Assembly: GCF_002934455.1 (NCBI RefSeq)
Contig: NZ_PTIR01000029.1
Span: 1 to 59,190, forward strand
DNA from: Trinickia symbiotica
GTDB lineage: Bacteria; Pseudomonadota; Gammaproteobacteria; Burkholderiales; Burkholderiaceae
Reading direction: 5' to 3'
DNA: 59,190 bases
This document shows, piece after piece, positions 7,549 through 16,782 of this stretch (positions are counted from its first letter, which is position 1; the number at the start of each line of letters is the position of its first letter). The notes beneath the pieces were generated by a model. It did not search any database and was not told the origin of the DNA. It saw nothing but the letters and a program-made list of their open reading frames with translations. A program made the translations under genes and the position numbers.

Positions 7549-8148
7549 TTACTGCGGGCTCTTCGGCGTATCGGCCGACGCGAGCTTCTCGCCGCGCTCG
7601 ACCTCACTCGCCTCTTCCTGCGAGAGTCCGACGATCTTCACATGCGCCGTGCCGTCGTGCTGCAGCCCGAGCTCGCGCGCGGCCGCGTACGACAGATCGA
7701 TGATCCGGCCGCGCACGTAGGGCCCACGGTCGTTGATCTTGACGACGACGGTCTTGTCGTTCTGGGTATTCGTCACACGAACATACGACGAAAGCGGCAG
7801 CGTCTTGTGCGCGGCCGTCAGTGCGTGCATGTTGAAGCGCTCGCCGCTCGCGGTGCGGCGGCCATGGAACCACGGGCCGTACCACGACGCCCGGCCGACC
7901 TGATGGAACCCCGAAATGTCGGGAATGCTCTCATCGATCGGCTTGGCGTCGGCCAGCTTCGAATCCGACGCGGCGGGAGCCGGCGCCGCCGGCTTGTTCT
8001 GGCCGAATGCGAGCGGTGCGCCCGCGCCAGTTCGTGAGGTGATCGTGGTCACTTTCGCGTCGCCGGTTTGGGACGGCGGCATCGCGCAGCCTCCCAGCAC
8101 ACCGGCGGCAAACAGTGTCCCCACGAATCGATGTAATCGACGTTTCAT
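7549..8148 (-). CDS. rlpA: RlpA-like septal ring lytic transglycosylase lipoprotein
   Basis: The 199-aa precursor has a short signal peptide ending in lipobox LGGC (Cys21). A linker follows, then a double-psi beta-barrel domain (about 85-180) with [32 protein letters not shown], a VRVTN strand, the catalytic-type KINDRGPY and the motif [10 protein letters not shown]. RlpA cleaves peptidoglycan glycan strands lacking stem peptides. Unlike E. coli and Pseudomonas RlpA, no C-terminal SPOR domain follows, so septal targeting must differ. An upstream in-frame ATG at 8217 would place a non-signal-like leader before the signal peptide. Confidence 0.9.
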   Translation of the reverse strand: MKRRLHRFVGTLFAAGVLGGCAMPPSQTGDAKVTTITSRTGAGAPLAFGQNKPAAPAPAASDSKLADAKPIDESIPDISGFHQVGRASWYGPWFHGRRTASGERFNMHALTAAHKTLPLSSYVRVTNTQNDKTVVVKINDRGPYVRGRIIDLSYAAARELGLQHDGTAHVKIVGLSQEEASEVERGEKLASADTPKSPQ

Positions 8149-8811
8149 AAGACGTGCACGCCACAGTGTCGAGCCGTCGCGCAGGCAGCACTCCGCTTGC
8201 ACGAGCGACTCTGGCAACCAAGCAGCAACCGCGCGGGACGCGCGAACGCGGCCAGCGATTGGAGCTCGGGTGCGGCCACACTCGGCCGCAATTTGCCCGG
8301 TTGGTATTCACGTCTGGTGCAACTGTCCCCAGCAGCCTTCCCAGACCCCAAATGCCACCGTCAGACGTGTCGTCCAAACCACGCCCGCTTGCGTCGTCTT
8401 CACGACGCGAGGAACGGCGGCATAGGCCTCCCCGGCATGCGGCCGGCTAGGACCGCTCCAGGCGCGTGGCGCCCGGCCGGGAAAGACGTGTGCATCGAAC
8501 ACTGTCGATACAGAGCGAAGCGGTCTTCCACCGCTCCACATGACAGCGACCGGAAAGTGACTCAAAAACCCGGTCGCCCATTGGCGGCGCGGATCTCCGC
8601 GCTCGATGACCAGGATTATAGCAAAGGTGCGGTGGAATCCCGCCAGGGCGGGCTTCTTTCATATTAATTAAAGCAATGGATGTAACAATATGTATCCGTG
8701 GCGCTTAGCCGAGGACGCTAGCCTCGTTCGATCGGCCAGTCGCGGCACGGTCGTGGCGCGGCCGGTACAATCGTGGTTTTCGCCCTCGCCCCCACGGCAT
8801 CTCCAATTTCC
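8149..8811. other. Long intergenic region upstream of rlpA and the MBL hydrolase
   Basis: No protein gene can be supported in these 660 bases. A minus-strand TATAAT lies at 8615-8620 without a clear -35 box. A hairpin with arms GCGACCGG/CCGGTCGC-type sequence occupies 8548-8578. If the TATAAT is used, the leader before rlpA would be about 460 nt, long enough for a structured RNA. Conserved RNase P RNA motifs were looked for and not found. Confidence 0.4.
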
Positions 8812-9456
8812 ATGAAGGTCTTCGTCATCCCTGTCACGCCATTCCAGCAGAACTGCACGCTGCTCGTCTGTGAAGCAACGCACCATGCTGCTGTCGTCGA
8901 TCCGGGCGGCGATGTCGAGCGGATCGTGCAGGCAATCGAGCAGGAGAAGGTCACGCTCGAGAAGGTCTTTCTGACGCACGGCCATCTGGATCACTGCGGC
9001 GGCGCGAAGGCGATCGCGGCTCGCTACGGTGTGCCGATCGAAGGTCCGCAAGTCGACGAGCGTTTCTGGATCGATCAGCTGGCCACGCAAAGTCAGCGCT
9101 TCGGCTTCCCGCCGGCCGAGCCGTTCGAGCCGGATCGTTGGCTCGTCGATGGCGATACGGTCCGCTTCGGCAACGAGTCGCTCGATGTTTATCACTGCCC
9201 GGGCCATACGCCGGGGCATGTGGTCTTCGTCAGCAGCGCTCATCGGATCGCGTTGGTCGGCGATGTGCTGTTCGCGGGCTCGATCGGCCGCACCGATTTC
9301 CCGCGCGGCAATCATGCCGATTTGATTGCGTCGATCCGCACGAAGCTCTGGCCGCTCGGGGACGACATTACGTTCGTCCCCGGCCACGGCCCGACGTCGA
9401 CATTCGGTGAAGAGCGGCGCACGAACCCGTTCGTGGCCGACGGAGTGCGCGCGTGA
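8812..9456 (+). CDS. Glyoxalase-II-like metallo-beta-lactamase-fold hydrolase (YcbL type)
   Basis: The 214-aa protein has the zinc-binding THGHLDH motif (His56, His58, Asp60, His61), a CPGHTPGH histidine, the [17 protein letters not shown] segment with a bridging Asp, and a final PGHGP histidine. These define the YcbL/type II glyoxalase branch that hydrolyses S-lactoylglutathione or related thioesters. The ATG at 8812 fits the family start MKVFVIPV. Its stop overlaps the GTG start of the next gene, so the two are co-translated. Confidence 0.92.
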   Translation: MKVFVIPVTPFQQNCTLLVCEATHHAAVVDPGGDVERIVQAIEQEKVTLEKVFLTHGHLDHCGGAKAIAARYGVPIEGPQVDERFWIDQLATQSQRFGFPPAEPFEPDRWLVDGDTVRFGNESLDVYHCPGHTPGHVVFVSSAHRIALVGDVLFAGSIGRTDFPRGNHADLIASIRTKLWPLGDDITFVPGHGPTSTFGEERRTNPFVADGVRA

Positions 9457-10121
9457 CGACGAAACCCACGCCCGAGATCTATGTCAGCACGGACGTCGAA
9501 GCGGACGGCCCGATCCCCGGCCCGCATTCGATGCTGAGCTTCGCCTCGGCGGCGTTCACGGAAGACAAGCAGTTGATCGGCACGTTCTCGGCCAATCTCG
9601 AGACGTTGCCGGGCGCTGAGGCGCATCCGATCCAGGCGGCCTGGTGGAAAACGCAGCGCGAGGCGTGGGAGGCCTGTCGCAAAGACCTGCGCAAGCCCGA
9701 AGAAGCGTTGCAGGCCTACGTGGCGTGGGTCGAGGCGTTGCCGGGCAAGCCGGTGTTCGTCGGCATGCCGGCCGGCTTCGATTTCACGTTCATGTTCTGG
9801 TACATGATGCGGTTCGCGGGCAAGTGTCCGTTCTCGTGGTCGGCGCTCGATATCAAGACGCTCGCGTTCGCGATGACGGGGCTGCCCTATCGCAAATGCA
9901 TCAAGCCGCGGATGCCGAAGCATTGGTTCGACGATCATCCGCACACGCATATCGCGCTCGACGACGCCATCGAGCAAGGCGCGCTCTTCTGCAATATGTT
10001 GGCCGACTTGCGCATCTGGCAGAAAAACGCACCGCCGATCGGCAAGGCCGACGAAGCCGAAGCTCGAGCCCACGAGCAGGACGAGATAGGACAAAACGAC
10101 GCCGAGAGCCCGCCAAATTAG
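9453..10121 (+). CDS. DEDD-type 3'-5' exonuclease-like protein
   Basis: The 222-aa product begins with an RNase-T/DnaQ-like segment, [11 protein letters not shown], where Asp14 and Glu16 are the first metal ligands. Later come [17 protein letters not shown] and [11 protein letters not shown], which supply the remaining acidic residues. It resembles stand-alone exoribonuclease-like proteins of this fold; the substrate is unknown. The GTG start overlaps the preceding stop (GTGA). The C-terminal 25 residues are acidic and likely flexible. Confidence 0.75.
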   Translation: MTTKPTPEIYVSTDVEADGPIPGPHSMLSFASAAFTEDKQLIGTFSANLETLPGAEAHPIQAAWWKTQREAWEACRKDLRKPEEALQAYVAWVEALPGKPVFVGMPAGFDFTFMFWYMMRFAGKCPFSWSALDIKTLAFAMTGLPYRKCIKPRMPKHWFDDHPHTHIALDDAIEQGALFCNMLADLRIWQKNAPPIGKADEAEARAHEQDEIGQNDAESPPN

Positions 10122-10211
10122 GCGATCTGTCTCATTAAACCCGCGTTCGGTTGCCTTTTGTTTCTTCCGCCACTAATATTAAAAAACGTTGCGGCCGAAC
10201 CGGAGGCGCGG

Positions 10212-10670
10212 ATGTCACTCGATACGTTTTCCCAGAAAATCCTGCGCCTCTTGCAGCTCGATGCCCGCCGTTCGGTGCAGGAGATCTCGGATCAGGTCGG
10301 CCTCTCGAGCACGCCCTGTTGGCGGCGCATCAAGGACATGGAGCAGTCGGGCATTATCCAGCGCTACACGGCGCTGCTCGATCGCGAAAAACTCGGTCTG
10401 CACGTCTGCGCGCTCGCGCATATCCATTTGACTCGCCATACGGAAGGCGGCGTCGAGCAGTTCGAGCGCGAGATCGCCACCTGCCCGGAAGTCACGGAGT
10501 GCTACAGCACGACGGGCGAATCGGATTACATCCTGAAGATCGTCGCGCCCGATATCAAAGCCTATGACGCTTTCCTGCACGAGCGCATTTTCAAAATCCC
10601 GGCGGTCGCTCAGGTGCGCACGAGCGTCGTGCTGCGCGAAATCAAATTCGATACGCAATTGCCGCTTTGA
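10212..10670 (+). CDS. Lrp/AsnC family transcriptional regulator
   Basis: The 152-aa protein has an N-terminal helix-turn-helix (about 5-55; LLQLDARRSVQEISDQVGLS, then TPCWRRIKDME) and a C-terminal RAM ligand-binding domain (about 65-145; GESDYILKIVAPDI). It is of the standard Lrp size. The start at 10212 is preceded by GGAGGCGCGG. Its target is not evident; the neighbours do not form an obvious amino-acid operon with it. Confidence 0.92.
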   Translation: MSLDTFSQKILRLLQLDARRSVQEISDQVGLSSTPCWRRIKDMEQSGIIQRYTALLDREKLGLHVCALAHIHLTRHTEGGVEQFEREIATCPEVTECYSTTGESDYILKIVAPDIKAYDAFLHERIFKIPAVAQVRTSVVLREIKFDTQLPL

Positions 10671-10735
10671 AACCGCGCGGCGAGCTCGTTTCTATCTAGC
10701 GCAGTGCCCGCGGAGGGGTGCGCTCCAATCCAAGT

Positions 10736-11932
10736 CTACATAGGACGTGTCGTAGCGACGGTGGCGAAATGCGCCGTCGACTCGACGCGCCGTTGCAGCG
10801 TGACGTTGCGCGCGCCGAGCCGCTTTTTGAGCCCGCTGAGATCGATGCGTTTCGCGAGATCGTCATCATGCTCCCGACCGGCCGATGCATCGGCGGCAAG
10901 CGTGATATCGACGTCGAGTCCGGTGCTGAGGTAATGCACGTTATATCCGACGGCGCGTAAGCCCTGTTTCGCCAATTCGGCATCGGCTAGCGCGGCGACG
11001 GCCGCTCGCGTCGGCATCCGGGCAGGCGGATGAGTCACGGCGTCGTTTTCAGGATCGACGTGAATGAGCGCATCGAGGACGCGTTTATCGGTCATCACGC
11101 GCGTTCGAGCCGATTCGGCGATGTAGTGTCCCTCGGAAACCGAGATCATCGGATCGACGAGAATATGCGCATCGACGAGTGCGAAATCGCCCATTTTTCG
11201 CGTGCGCAACTCGTGAACGTCGAGCACGCCGGGCGTCGAAGCCAGCAGTTTGCGAATATCGGACGCCGTCGTTTCATCGAGCGCGCGATCGGACAGATCC
11301 TGGAGCGAATTCCATCCGAACGTCCAACCCATCCGCGCGACGAGAAAACCGACGATGGCGGCGGCAATCGGATCGAGGAGCCGCACGCCGGCGAGGCTTC
11401 CGATAGTGCCGATCGCGACGACGAGCGACGAGGCGGCATCCGATCGCGCATGCCAGGCGTTGGCGATCAGCATCGCGGAACGCACGCGCTGAGCTTCGCG
11501 CAACATGTAGCGAAAAAGTCCCTCTTTCGAGACGAGCACGAGTGCGGCAACAGCCAACGCACTGATGTGTACGGGCGGAATATCGCCGAGGTTGGCGATG
11601 CGCGTGCCCGCGCGCCAAAGCATGCCCACGCCGACGGCAATCAGCAGCGCACCGAGAAACAGCGAGGCGACCGTTTCGTAGCGAGCATGGCCGTAATTGT
11701 GGTCGGCGTCGGGTTTCTCTCCGCTCGCGCGATTGGCGATGAGCACGATGAAGTCCGAAACGAGATCGGCGAGCGAGTGGACGCCGTCGGCAACGAGCGC
11801 TTGGGAGTGAGCGATAAAACCGATGACGATTTGCAGCGACATCAGCACGATGTTGACGGCAACGCTCGCCAACGTGCTTCGGCGCGCAACCGTCTGCTTA
11901 ACGGCCGATTCAGACTGGAGTTCGGAACGCAT
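10736..11932 (-). CDS. Cation diffusion facilitator (CDF) transporter
   Basis: The 398-aa protein has about six transmembrane helices in its first 215 residues and the CDF metal-site segments DGVHSLADLVSD and HARSDAASS. A cytoplasmic dimerisation domain follows (about 220-300, with VHELRTRKMGDFALVDAHILVD-type content). It probably exports divalent metal (Fe, Zn, Mn or Co) in exchange for protons. It is longer than typical CDFs of about 300 aa: roughly 85 extra residues form a second region with YNVHYLSTGLDVDITLAAD that looks like a repeated dimerisation-type domain. Confidence 0.9.
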   Translation of the reverse strand: MRSELQSESAVKQTVARRSTLASVAVNIVLMSLQIVIGFIAHSQALVADGVHSLADLVSDFIVLIANRASGEKPDADHNYGHARYETVASLFLGALLIAVGVGMLWRAGTRIANLGDIPPVHISALAVAALVLVSKEGLFRYMLREAQRVRSAMLIANAWHARSDAASSLVVAIGTIGSLAGVRLLDPIAAAIVGFLVARMGWTFGWNSLQDLSDRALDETTASDIRKLLASTPGVLDVHELRTRKMGDFALVDAHILVDPMISVSEGHYIAESARTRVMTDKRVLDALIHVDPENDAVTHPPARMPTRAAVAALADAELAKQGLRAVGYNVHYLSTGLDVDITLAADASAGREHDDDLAKRIDLSGLKKRLGARNVTLQRRVESTAHFATVATTRPM

Positions 11933-12161
11933 GGGAACCCGAGGATAGTGACGAGGCGAGGAACGCTCGCAAACACCTCAATTCTATCAAGCCTCACGCC
12001 GCCATGCCGGCGATTGCTTGAATTTTCCGTTTTAAATCAGATGCTTATGAGAACAGTAACGATTTGCGTTCAGATCGCGCGTTTGCCGCCCGGCAAACCC
12101 GTTGGGCCACTCCCCGAAGCATTCCACTTACGAACCACTGAGAGATAACGTTATAGAAACG

Positions 12162-12194
12162 AAAAAACCGCACGACCGTAAGGCATGCGGTTTT
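12162..12194 (-). terminator. Rho-independent terminator downstream of hns-like gene
   Basis: A 9-bp stem AAAACCGCA (12164-12172) / TGCGGTTTT (12186-12194) is flanked by A/T runs on both sides, ending in TTTTTTCG leftward. It can serve the leftward H-NS gene and is symmetrical enough to act in both directions. Confidence 0.8.
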
Positions 12195-12285
12195 CTCGCA
12201 CATTCGTCTGATGGCGCCGAGCTTTGATTTGCCGCAACGCCGAAAAGACGGGTCTGTGCGTTTTGCGCCTGATTTAGCGCTGTGG

Positions 12286-12585
12286 TTATCGTTGAATCAG
12301 GAACTGGTCGCGATTCTGGCCGGCAATCCAGCGGGGCGCCTTGCCACGGCCCGACCACGTCGCGCCCGAGATCGGATCGCGATATTTCGGAGCCACGCCA
12401 GCACGGGGACGACCAGCCTTGCCATGTTTGCCGCGGCCGCCGCCGAGTTCGGCGAGCGTAATGCCGTAGTCGGCCATTTTTTGCTTGATCTCATTCAGCA
12501 CTTCGGCGTATTCACGCGCCTTCGCCTCTTCGATCTGCCTTTCGAGCTTTTCGCGCTGTGCGAGTAGTTCCTTGTAAGAAGACAT
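12286..12585 (-). CDS. H-NS family nucleoid protein (Burkholderia type)
   Basis: The 99-aa protein has an N-terminal coiled-coil oligomerisation region (about 4-45, LAQREKLERQIEEAKAREYA) and a basic linker with an AT-hook-like GRPRAG. The C-terminal DNA-binding domain YRDPISGATWSGRGKAPRWI is typical of Burkholderia and Ralstonia H-NS proteins. It silences AT-rich, often foreign DNA. The start at 12585 is preceded by AGGGAAC; an in-frame ATG at 12615 would add 10 residues. The roughly 300 bp upstream (to 12885) is markedly AT-rich, consistent with autoregulation, and holds no gene. Confidence 0.92.
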   Translation of the reverse strand: MSSYKELLAQREKLERQIEEAKAREYAEVLNEIKQKMADYGITLAELGGGRGKHGKAGRPRAGVAPKYRDPISGATWSGRGKAPRWIAGQNRDQFLIQR

Positions 12586-12885
12586 GAGTTCCCTTGCGGT
12601 TTCGTTAAATGACACCGGTCTCTACGCCGGCTCGCCATTCGAATACTTGGTGCCTCGGAGATTTCGGGGGGAGATTAGCACAAAAATGCAGCGTGAGAAA
12701 AGCCCGAAAAACACAAATCGTAAAGAAATCTTTCGCGATTCTTTCCTGCTTCGGCGTATCCGGGATTTACCCAGTGCGCGTTTCGCTCACTATTGATGGT
12801 TTCACCATAGATGCACGTGATCTCTATCAAATCATGAAATGAGATGCGGCTATCTCAATTAAAGCTTTCATAACGTGAGAGGTTC

Positions 12886-13560
12886 TCACGTCGACTCAAT
12901 CCAATCCGTAAGTGAACGCTTCAATTCGGCAAAGGTTGTCTTCGCACCATTGAAGTTAACGCGTCGGCGTACGACGGCCTTTTCTGTCTCCCCCGGTAGT
13001 TTCACGTCGACGCCGTAACGGTCGATTCCCAGTAACTCGAGCCCCGCCGGCCGCGCCGGGTGGCTCTCGAAAAGCTCGATCAGCGCGTTCTCGTCTTCGT
13101 CCGGGAGCGGCTCGAGCGGGTCGAGTTCGTCGCCCTTGAGCCAACCCATCGCGCCAAAGCCGCCGATATAGCGAAGCCGGTCGATTTTCATTGCACGGAA
13201 TGCGAAGTCGCCCAGCGCCAGATATCGCTCGGCATCGGGGTGGTAGCGAAGATAGCGGCGCACGAGCTCGGGCGTGGGCTCGATCAGGCTGAAGCGCCCG
13301 ATCAGCGTGACGCGCTCACCGGCGAGCACGTCGGCGTTCGCTGCATCGACGACGAGAAACCCGGCCCGCGGATCGGCCTGCAAATTGCGCGTGTGCTCGG
13401 CCAGTCCGCTCACGAGAATGACGGGACGGTGGCGAGCGTCGGGCGCGTAGGGCAGCATCGTCGGGTAGGGGAAACCGTCGGGCTCGCGCAGATGCGTCGC
13501 CAGTGTGCCGACCGGGCTGCGATGCAGTAGATCGAGTGGGGCTTGGTTCGGGATATTCAT
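12886..13560 (-). CDS. HugZ-like pyridoxamine-phosphate-oxidase-fold protein
   Basis: The 224-aa protein has a split-barrel FMN/haem-binding domain in its first 150 residues: LATHLREPDGFPYPTMLPYAPD, then LVSGLAEHTRNLQADPRAGFLVVD. A DUF2470-like C-terminal domain follows (about 155-224, VDVKLPGETEKAVVRRRVNF). This architecture is that of HugZ-type haem-utilisation proteins and related oxidases. No haem-uptake genes adjoin it, so the ligand is uncertain. A perfect 8-bp hairpin (12873-12880/12884-12891) overlaps its stop codon. Confidence 0.8.
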   Translation of the reverse strand: MNIPNQAPLDLLHRSPVGTLATHLREPDGFPYPTMLPYAPDARHRPVILVSGLAEHTRNLQADPRAGFLVVDAANADVLAGERVTLIGRFSLIEPTPELVRRYLRYHPDAERYLALGDFAFRAMKIDRLRYIGGFGAMGWLKGDELDPLEPLPDEDENALIELFESHPARPAGLELLGIDRYGVDVKLPGETEKAVVRRRVNFNGAKTTFAELKRSLTDWIEST

Positions 13561-13741
13561 GGGCGATGCTCCTTCCTATTACTGCGCAGCGTTGGGCGAC
13601 TCACGATGGCTTGCACGCTTCCCCGCGTTCCCCACGTCCGGGAAACCGTCCGGCTCCGAGCAGCCATGAAAGCGCTCCGTTAGAATCGACGACTTGCATT
13701 AATCGTAGCGTTTCTCCATCGAAATTTAGCCATTCCTCCCT

Positions 13742-14950
13742 GTGTCTCAGACCGCCGAAACCTCCGCGCTGCCCGCCGCCCACCGCAATCTGTCGATGTC
13801 GGCGCGCCGCCGCGCGCGGCTCGCCACCATGGCGCTCTTTTTCATCGCGGGCATGGTGTACGCGTCATGGGGCGTCCACGTCCCGACCGTGCGCGACAAG
13901 TTCGGGCTCGATTCGGCCTGGCTCTCGGTTGCCCTCTTCTCGCTGACGGGCGGCTCGATCGCGACGATGACGGCCAACGGCAAGTGGATCGCGCGCGTCG
14001 GCACGCGCCGCGCCTGCCTCGTCGGCGGGATCGTCATGATGGTGAGCACGGCGCTGATTCTCGTCACGCCTTCCTATTGGCTGCTGCTGCCGGTGCTTGC
14101 GGCATTCGGCGGCGGCATGGCCACGCTCGACGTCGCGATGAACGCCGAGGCGAGCGCCGTCGAGGCGGCGATCGGGCGTCCGATCATGTCCTCGCTGCAT
14201 GGTATGTTCAGCATCGGCGGCATGGCCGGCGCGGCTGGCGGCGGCCTTCTGCTCTCGTTCGGATTGGCGCCGACGCTTCATCTCGCGCTCGTCGCCGTCC
14301 TAGGCACGCTCGTGCTTGGCTGGGCTTGCCCGGCCGTGCTGCCGCACGTTCCGCACGACGCGCATCCGAACGCCCCGCAGCACGGCACGAACCGCTGGCG
14401 CTCGCCCGCGCTCTGGGCGCTCGGGATCGTCGCGCTGATCGCGCTCGTGGCCGAGGGCGCGATGTACGACTGGGGGACGGTCTATATGCGCGACGTCGTC
14501 CACGCGACGCCCGCCTTCGCGAGCGCAGGCTACGCGGCGTTTTCGGGCGCGATGGCGGCGGGCCGCTTCGCCGGCGACGCCGTGCGCGCCCGCTTCGGCG
14601 CCGTCCAGCTCGTGCTCGTGAGTGCGACGATCGCCTGTGCCGGGATGGTCGGCGCGCTGGTCTTGCCGTTCTCGCTGACGGCATTGACGGGCTTCGCGCT
14701 GATGGGCATCGGTCTCGCCAACATGATGCCGGTGCTCTTCGCGGCCGCGATGCGCGTGAAGGGCATCCACGCGGCGGAAGGGATGGCGCACGTCGCCGGC
14801 CTCGCCTATTGCGGATTGCTGTTCGGCCCCGTCATGATCGGCGGTGTCGCCCAGGTCACGAATCTGACGATCGGGCTCTCGGTCGTCGCGTTGTGCGCGG
14901 CGCTCGTCGCGATCGTCGGGCCGCGCGTGCTGAAGCGGCTCAACGTCTGA
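13742..14950 (+). CDS. Major facilitator superfamily transporter
   Basis: The 402-aa protein has about 12 hydrophobic segments and an MFS-like loop between helices 2 and 3 (NGKWIARVGTRRACLVGG). It starts with GTG; the first 25 residues are hydrophilic. It most resembles the YbjJ-type MFS group, judging from MVYASWGVHVPTVRDKFGL near residues 40-58. The substrate cannot be deduced. It lies alone, convergent with the binding-protein gene downstream. Confidence 0.88.
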   Translation: MSQTAETSALPAAHRNLSMSARRRARLATMALFFIAGMVYASWGVHVPTVRDKFGLDSAWLSVALFSLTGGSIATMTANGKWIARVGTRRACLVGGIVMMVSTALILVTPSYWLLLPVLAAFGGGMATLDVAMNAEASAVEAAIGRPIMSSLHGMFSIGGMAGAAGGGLLLSFGLAPTLHLALVAVLGTLVLGWACPAVLPHVPHDAHPNAPQHGTNRWRSPALWALGIVALIALVAEGAMYDWGTVYMRDVVHATPAFASAGYAAFSGAMAAGRFAGDAVRARFGAVQLVLVSATIACAGMVGALVLPFSLTALTGFALMGIGLANMMPVLFAAAMRVKGIHAAEGMAHVAGLAYCGLLFGPVMIGGVAQVTNLTIGLSVVALCAALVAIVGPRVLKRLNV

Positions 14951-14971
14951 GGCGAGGCGGGCGCCACCCCC

Positions 14972-15005
14972 AAAAAAAACGGGCGTACCCGCGTAGGCAC
15001 GCCCG
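14972..15005 (-). terminator. Rho-independent terminator of the binding-protein gene
   Basis: A 7-bp stem CGGGCGT (14980-14986) / ACGCCCG (14999-15005) is followed leftward by a run of eight T residues. It ends leftward transcription about 130 bases past the stop of the binding-protein gene. Confidence 0.85.
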
Positions 15006-15134
15006 CTCCCCTGCCGCGCGGGACTGCGAGAAGCTCGCCCCGCCCGTGTTTATCGCTTGAAGCCACAGCCGGCCGACTAAGCTGGCCGCTCCGGCTCTGA
15101 GCTTGGCCGACCCGCATCGGGCCGGCCGCGCCGA

Positions 15135-16283
15135 TTACATGCTGACTTCGGTCAGCGGCGTCTTCTTGCCCGACTTATAGTCGTACAGCGTGATCACGCC
15201 ATGCTTCAGATCGCCGTGCGAGTCGAACGTCGTCTCGCCGATGACGCCCTTGTAGTCCGTGCTCGGCATCGCGGCCAGAATCTTCGCCGGATCGGTCGAG
15301 TTCGCACGCTTCATCGCGTCGACGATGATGTAGACGGCGTCATACGTGAACGGCGCATAGATCTGGATCGGCACGCCGAAACGCTTCTGGAACTTGGCCT
15401 GGAACTCTTCGCCTGCCTTGCCCATCGCTTGCAGCGAACGGCCCGCTTCCGAGCAGACGACGTTGTCGGTGGCTTCGCCAGCGAGCGACGCGAGCTGGTC
15501 GGTACAGACGCCGTCGCCCGCGAGGATTTTCGCACGCAGGCCGAGCTGCTTCGCTTGCTTCGCGAACGGGCCGCCCGTGGCGTCCATGCCGCCGTACATG
15601 ATCGCGTCGGGGTTTTCACCCTTGATCTTCGTCAGAATCGCGCGGAAGTCGGTGGCTTTGTCGTTCGTGGCGTCGTGCGAGAGCACTTGCATGCCGAGCG
15701 ACTTGGCCTTCTTCTCGAACTCGTTCGCGAGACCCTGGCCGTACGCCGTCGCGTCGTCGACGATCGCGACCTTCTTCAGCTTGAGCTTGTCGGCCGCGTA
15801 CTGCGCGAGCGCCGGGCCCTGCTGAGCGTCCGTCGCCACGACACGGTACGTCGTCTTGAAGCCTTGCAGCGTGTACTGCGGGTTCGTCGCCGAAGGCGAG
15901 ATCTGGACGATGCCCGCATCGCTGTAGATCTTCGACGCCGGGATCGACGTGCCGGAGTTCAAGTGGCCCACAACCGCGACGACCTTATCGTCGACGAGCT
16001 TCTGGGCAACCTGCGTGGCCTGGCGCGGGTCAGCCGCGTCGTCCTGCGCGTCGAGCTCCAGCTTGATCTTTTGACCGTTGATCGTGAGACCCTTAGCGTT
16101 GATTTCCTCCACAGCAAGGCGCGCGCCGTTCTCATTGTCCTTGCCGAGGTGAGCGATCTGCCCCGTCAGCGGAGCGACGTGACCGATCTTGACGACCTCG
16201 TCCGCCGCGGCACCCGTTGCCATCGCAGCAAACAACATCGCAGCCGCGCTGATCGGCAACACCTTGTGCATCTTCATTTTCAT
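15135..16283 (-). CDS. livK: Branched-chain amino-acid ABC transporter periplasmic binding protein (LivJ/LivK-like)
   Basis: The 382-aa precursor has a signal peptide (MKMKMHKVLPISAAAMLFAA, cleaved after GAAA). A type I periplasmic-binding fold follows: VVKIGHVAPLTGQIAHLGKD, NGARLAVEEINAKG, GHLNSGTSIPASKIY and DAVYIIVDAMKRA. It captures Leu, Ile or Val for the LIV importer. The ATG at 16283 has a good ribosome site (GGAGACTTAC). No permease or ATPase genes adjoin it, so it is an orphan binding protein, as often seen in Burkholderia. Confidence 0.92.
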   Translation of the reverse strand: MKMKMHKVLPISAAAMLFAAMATGAAADEVVKIGHVAPLTGQIAHLGKDNENGARLAVEEINAKGLTINGQKIKLELDAQDDAADPRQATQVAQKLVDDKVVAVVGHLNSGTSIPASKIYSDAGIVQISPSATNPQYTLQGFKTTYRVVATDAQQGPALAQYAADKLKLKKVAIVDDATAYGQGLANEFEKKAKSLGMQVLSHDATNDKATDFRAILTKIKGENPDAIMYGGMDATGGPFAKQAKQLGLRAKILAGDGVCTDQLASLAGEATDNVVCSEAGRSLQAMGKAGEEFQAKFQKRFGVPIQIYAPFTYDAVYIIVDAMKRANSTDPAKILAAMPSTDYKGVIGETTFDSHGDLKHGVITLYDYKSGKKTPLTEVSM

Positions 16284-16782
16284 GTAAGTCTCCAGTTTCG
16301 GTCCAAAAACGACGTTACCGCCCGAACCCCGTCTTCGCCTTCTTTTTCGATCGACTCGAGGGGCGTACACGCCGGAATGCATCGTCATGCACTTTGCTTG
16401 CACGGAAAGTGGCAAGTTCGTGACAAGCCGCACTCCGTGCTGCGCGAGAAGTGTAGGGCAACAAATTAAAGTTTGGGATTTTTTTGAGATAGTTGGGAGG
16501 AGTACTAATAGGTTTATGCCGGATGTTCGTGCGGCGTCGAGGGCGGACCGGCCGGATCGGTCGGAACGCGCGGCCGGCGCGGGTCTTGGGCGATCGGGGG
16601 TTTTGGGCCGTCGTTTTTGTGCAACCTTGATTGCTAGCGAAGAATCGGCGGACGATTCAGTCGCCTTTCAATTTGCGTTCGAGCGTATCCACTAACCGGT
16701 GGCTCGCTGCAGCGGTTCGCGATTGGTGCCAAACTGTCGCGCCTGACCGATTCGCCTATCTATCTTGGAGTGGAGAAAGACC
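16284..16782. other. Divergent intergenic region, no gene seen
   Basis: This 499-bp stretch between the divergent binding-protein and hydrolase genes contains no supported reading frame. It has an AT-rich patch around 16460-16520 that may hold the promoter of the binding-protein gene. No clear operator or riboswitch is recognised. Confidence 0.4.

Noticed and set aside
8281-8600. Possible RNase P RNA or cobalamin riboswitch upstream of rlpA
   Set aside because: A GGTGCAACTGTCCCC stretch recalls parts of a cobalamin riboswitch, but the elements are out of order, no B12 box is present and no B12 gene adjoins. RNase P consensus blocks are absent.
15201-16469. 422-codon rightward frame opposite the LivK-like gene
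   Set aside because: Antisense shadow; the minus-strand product has a signal peptide and a complete binding-protein fold.
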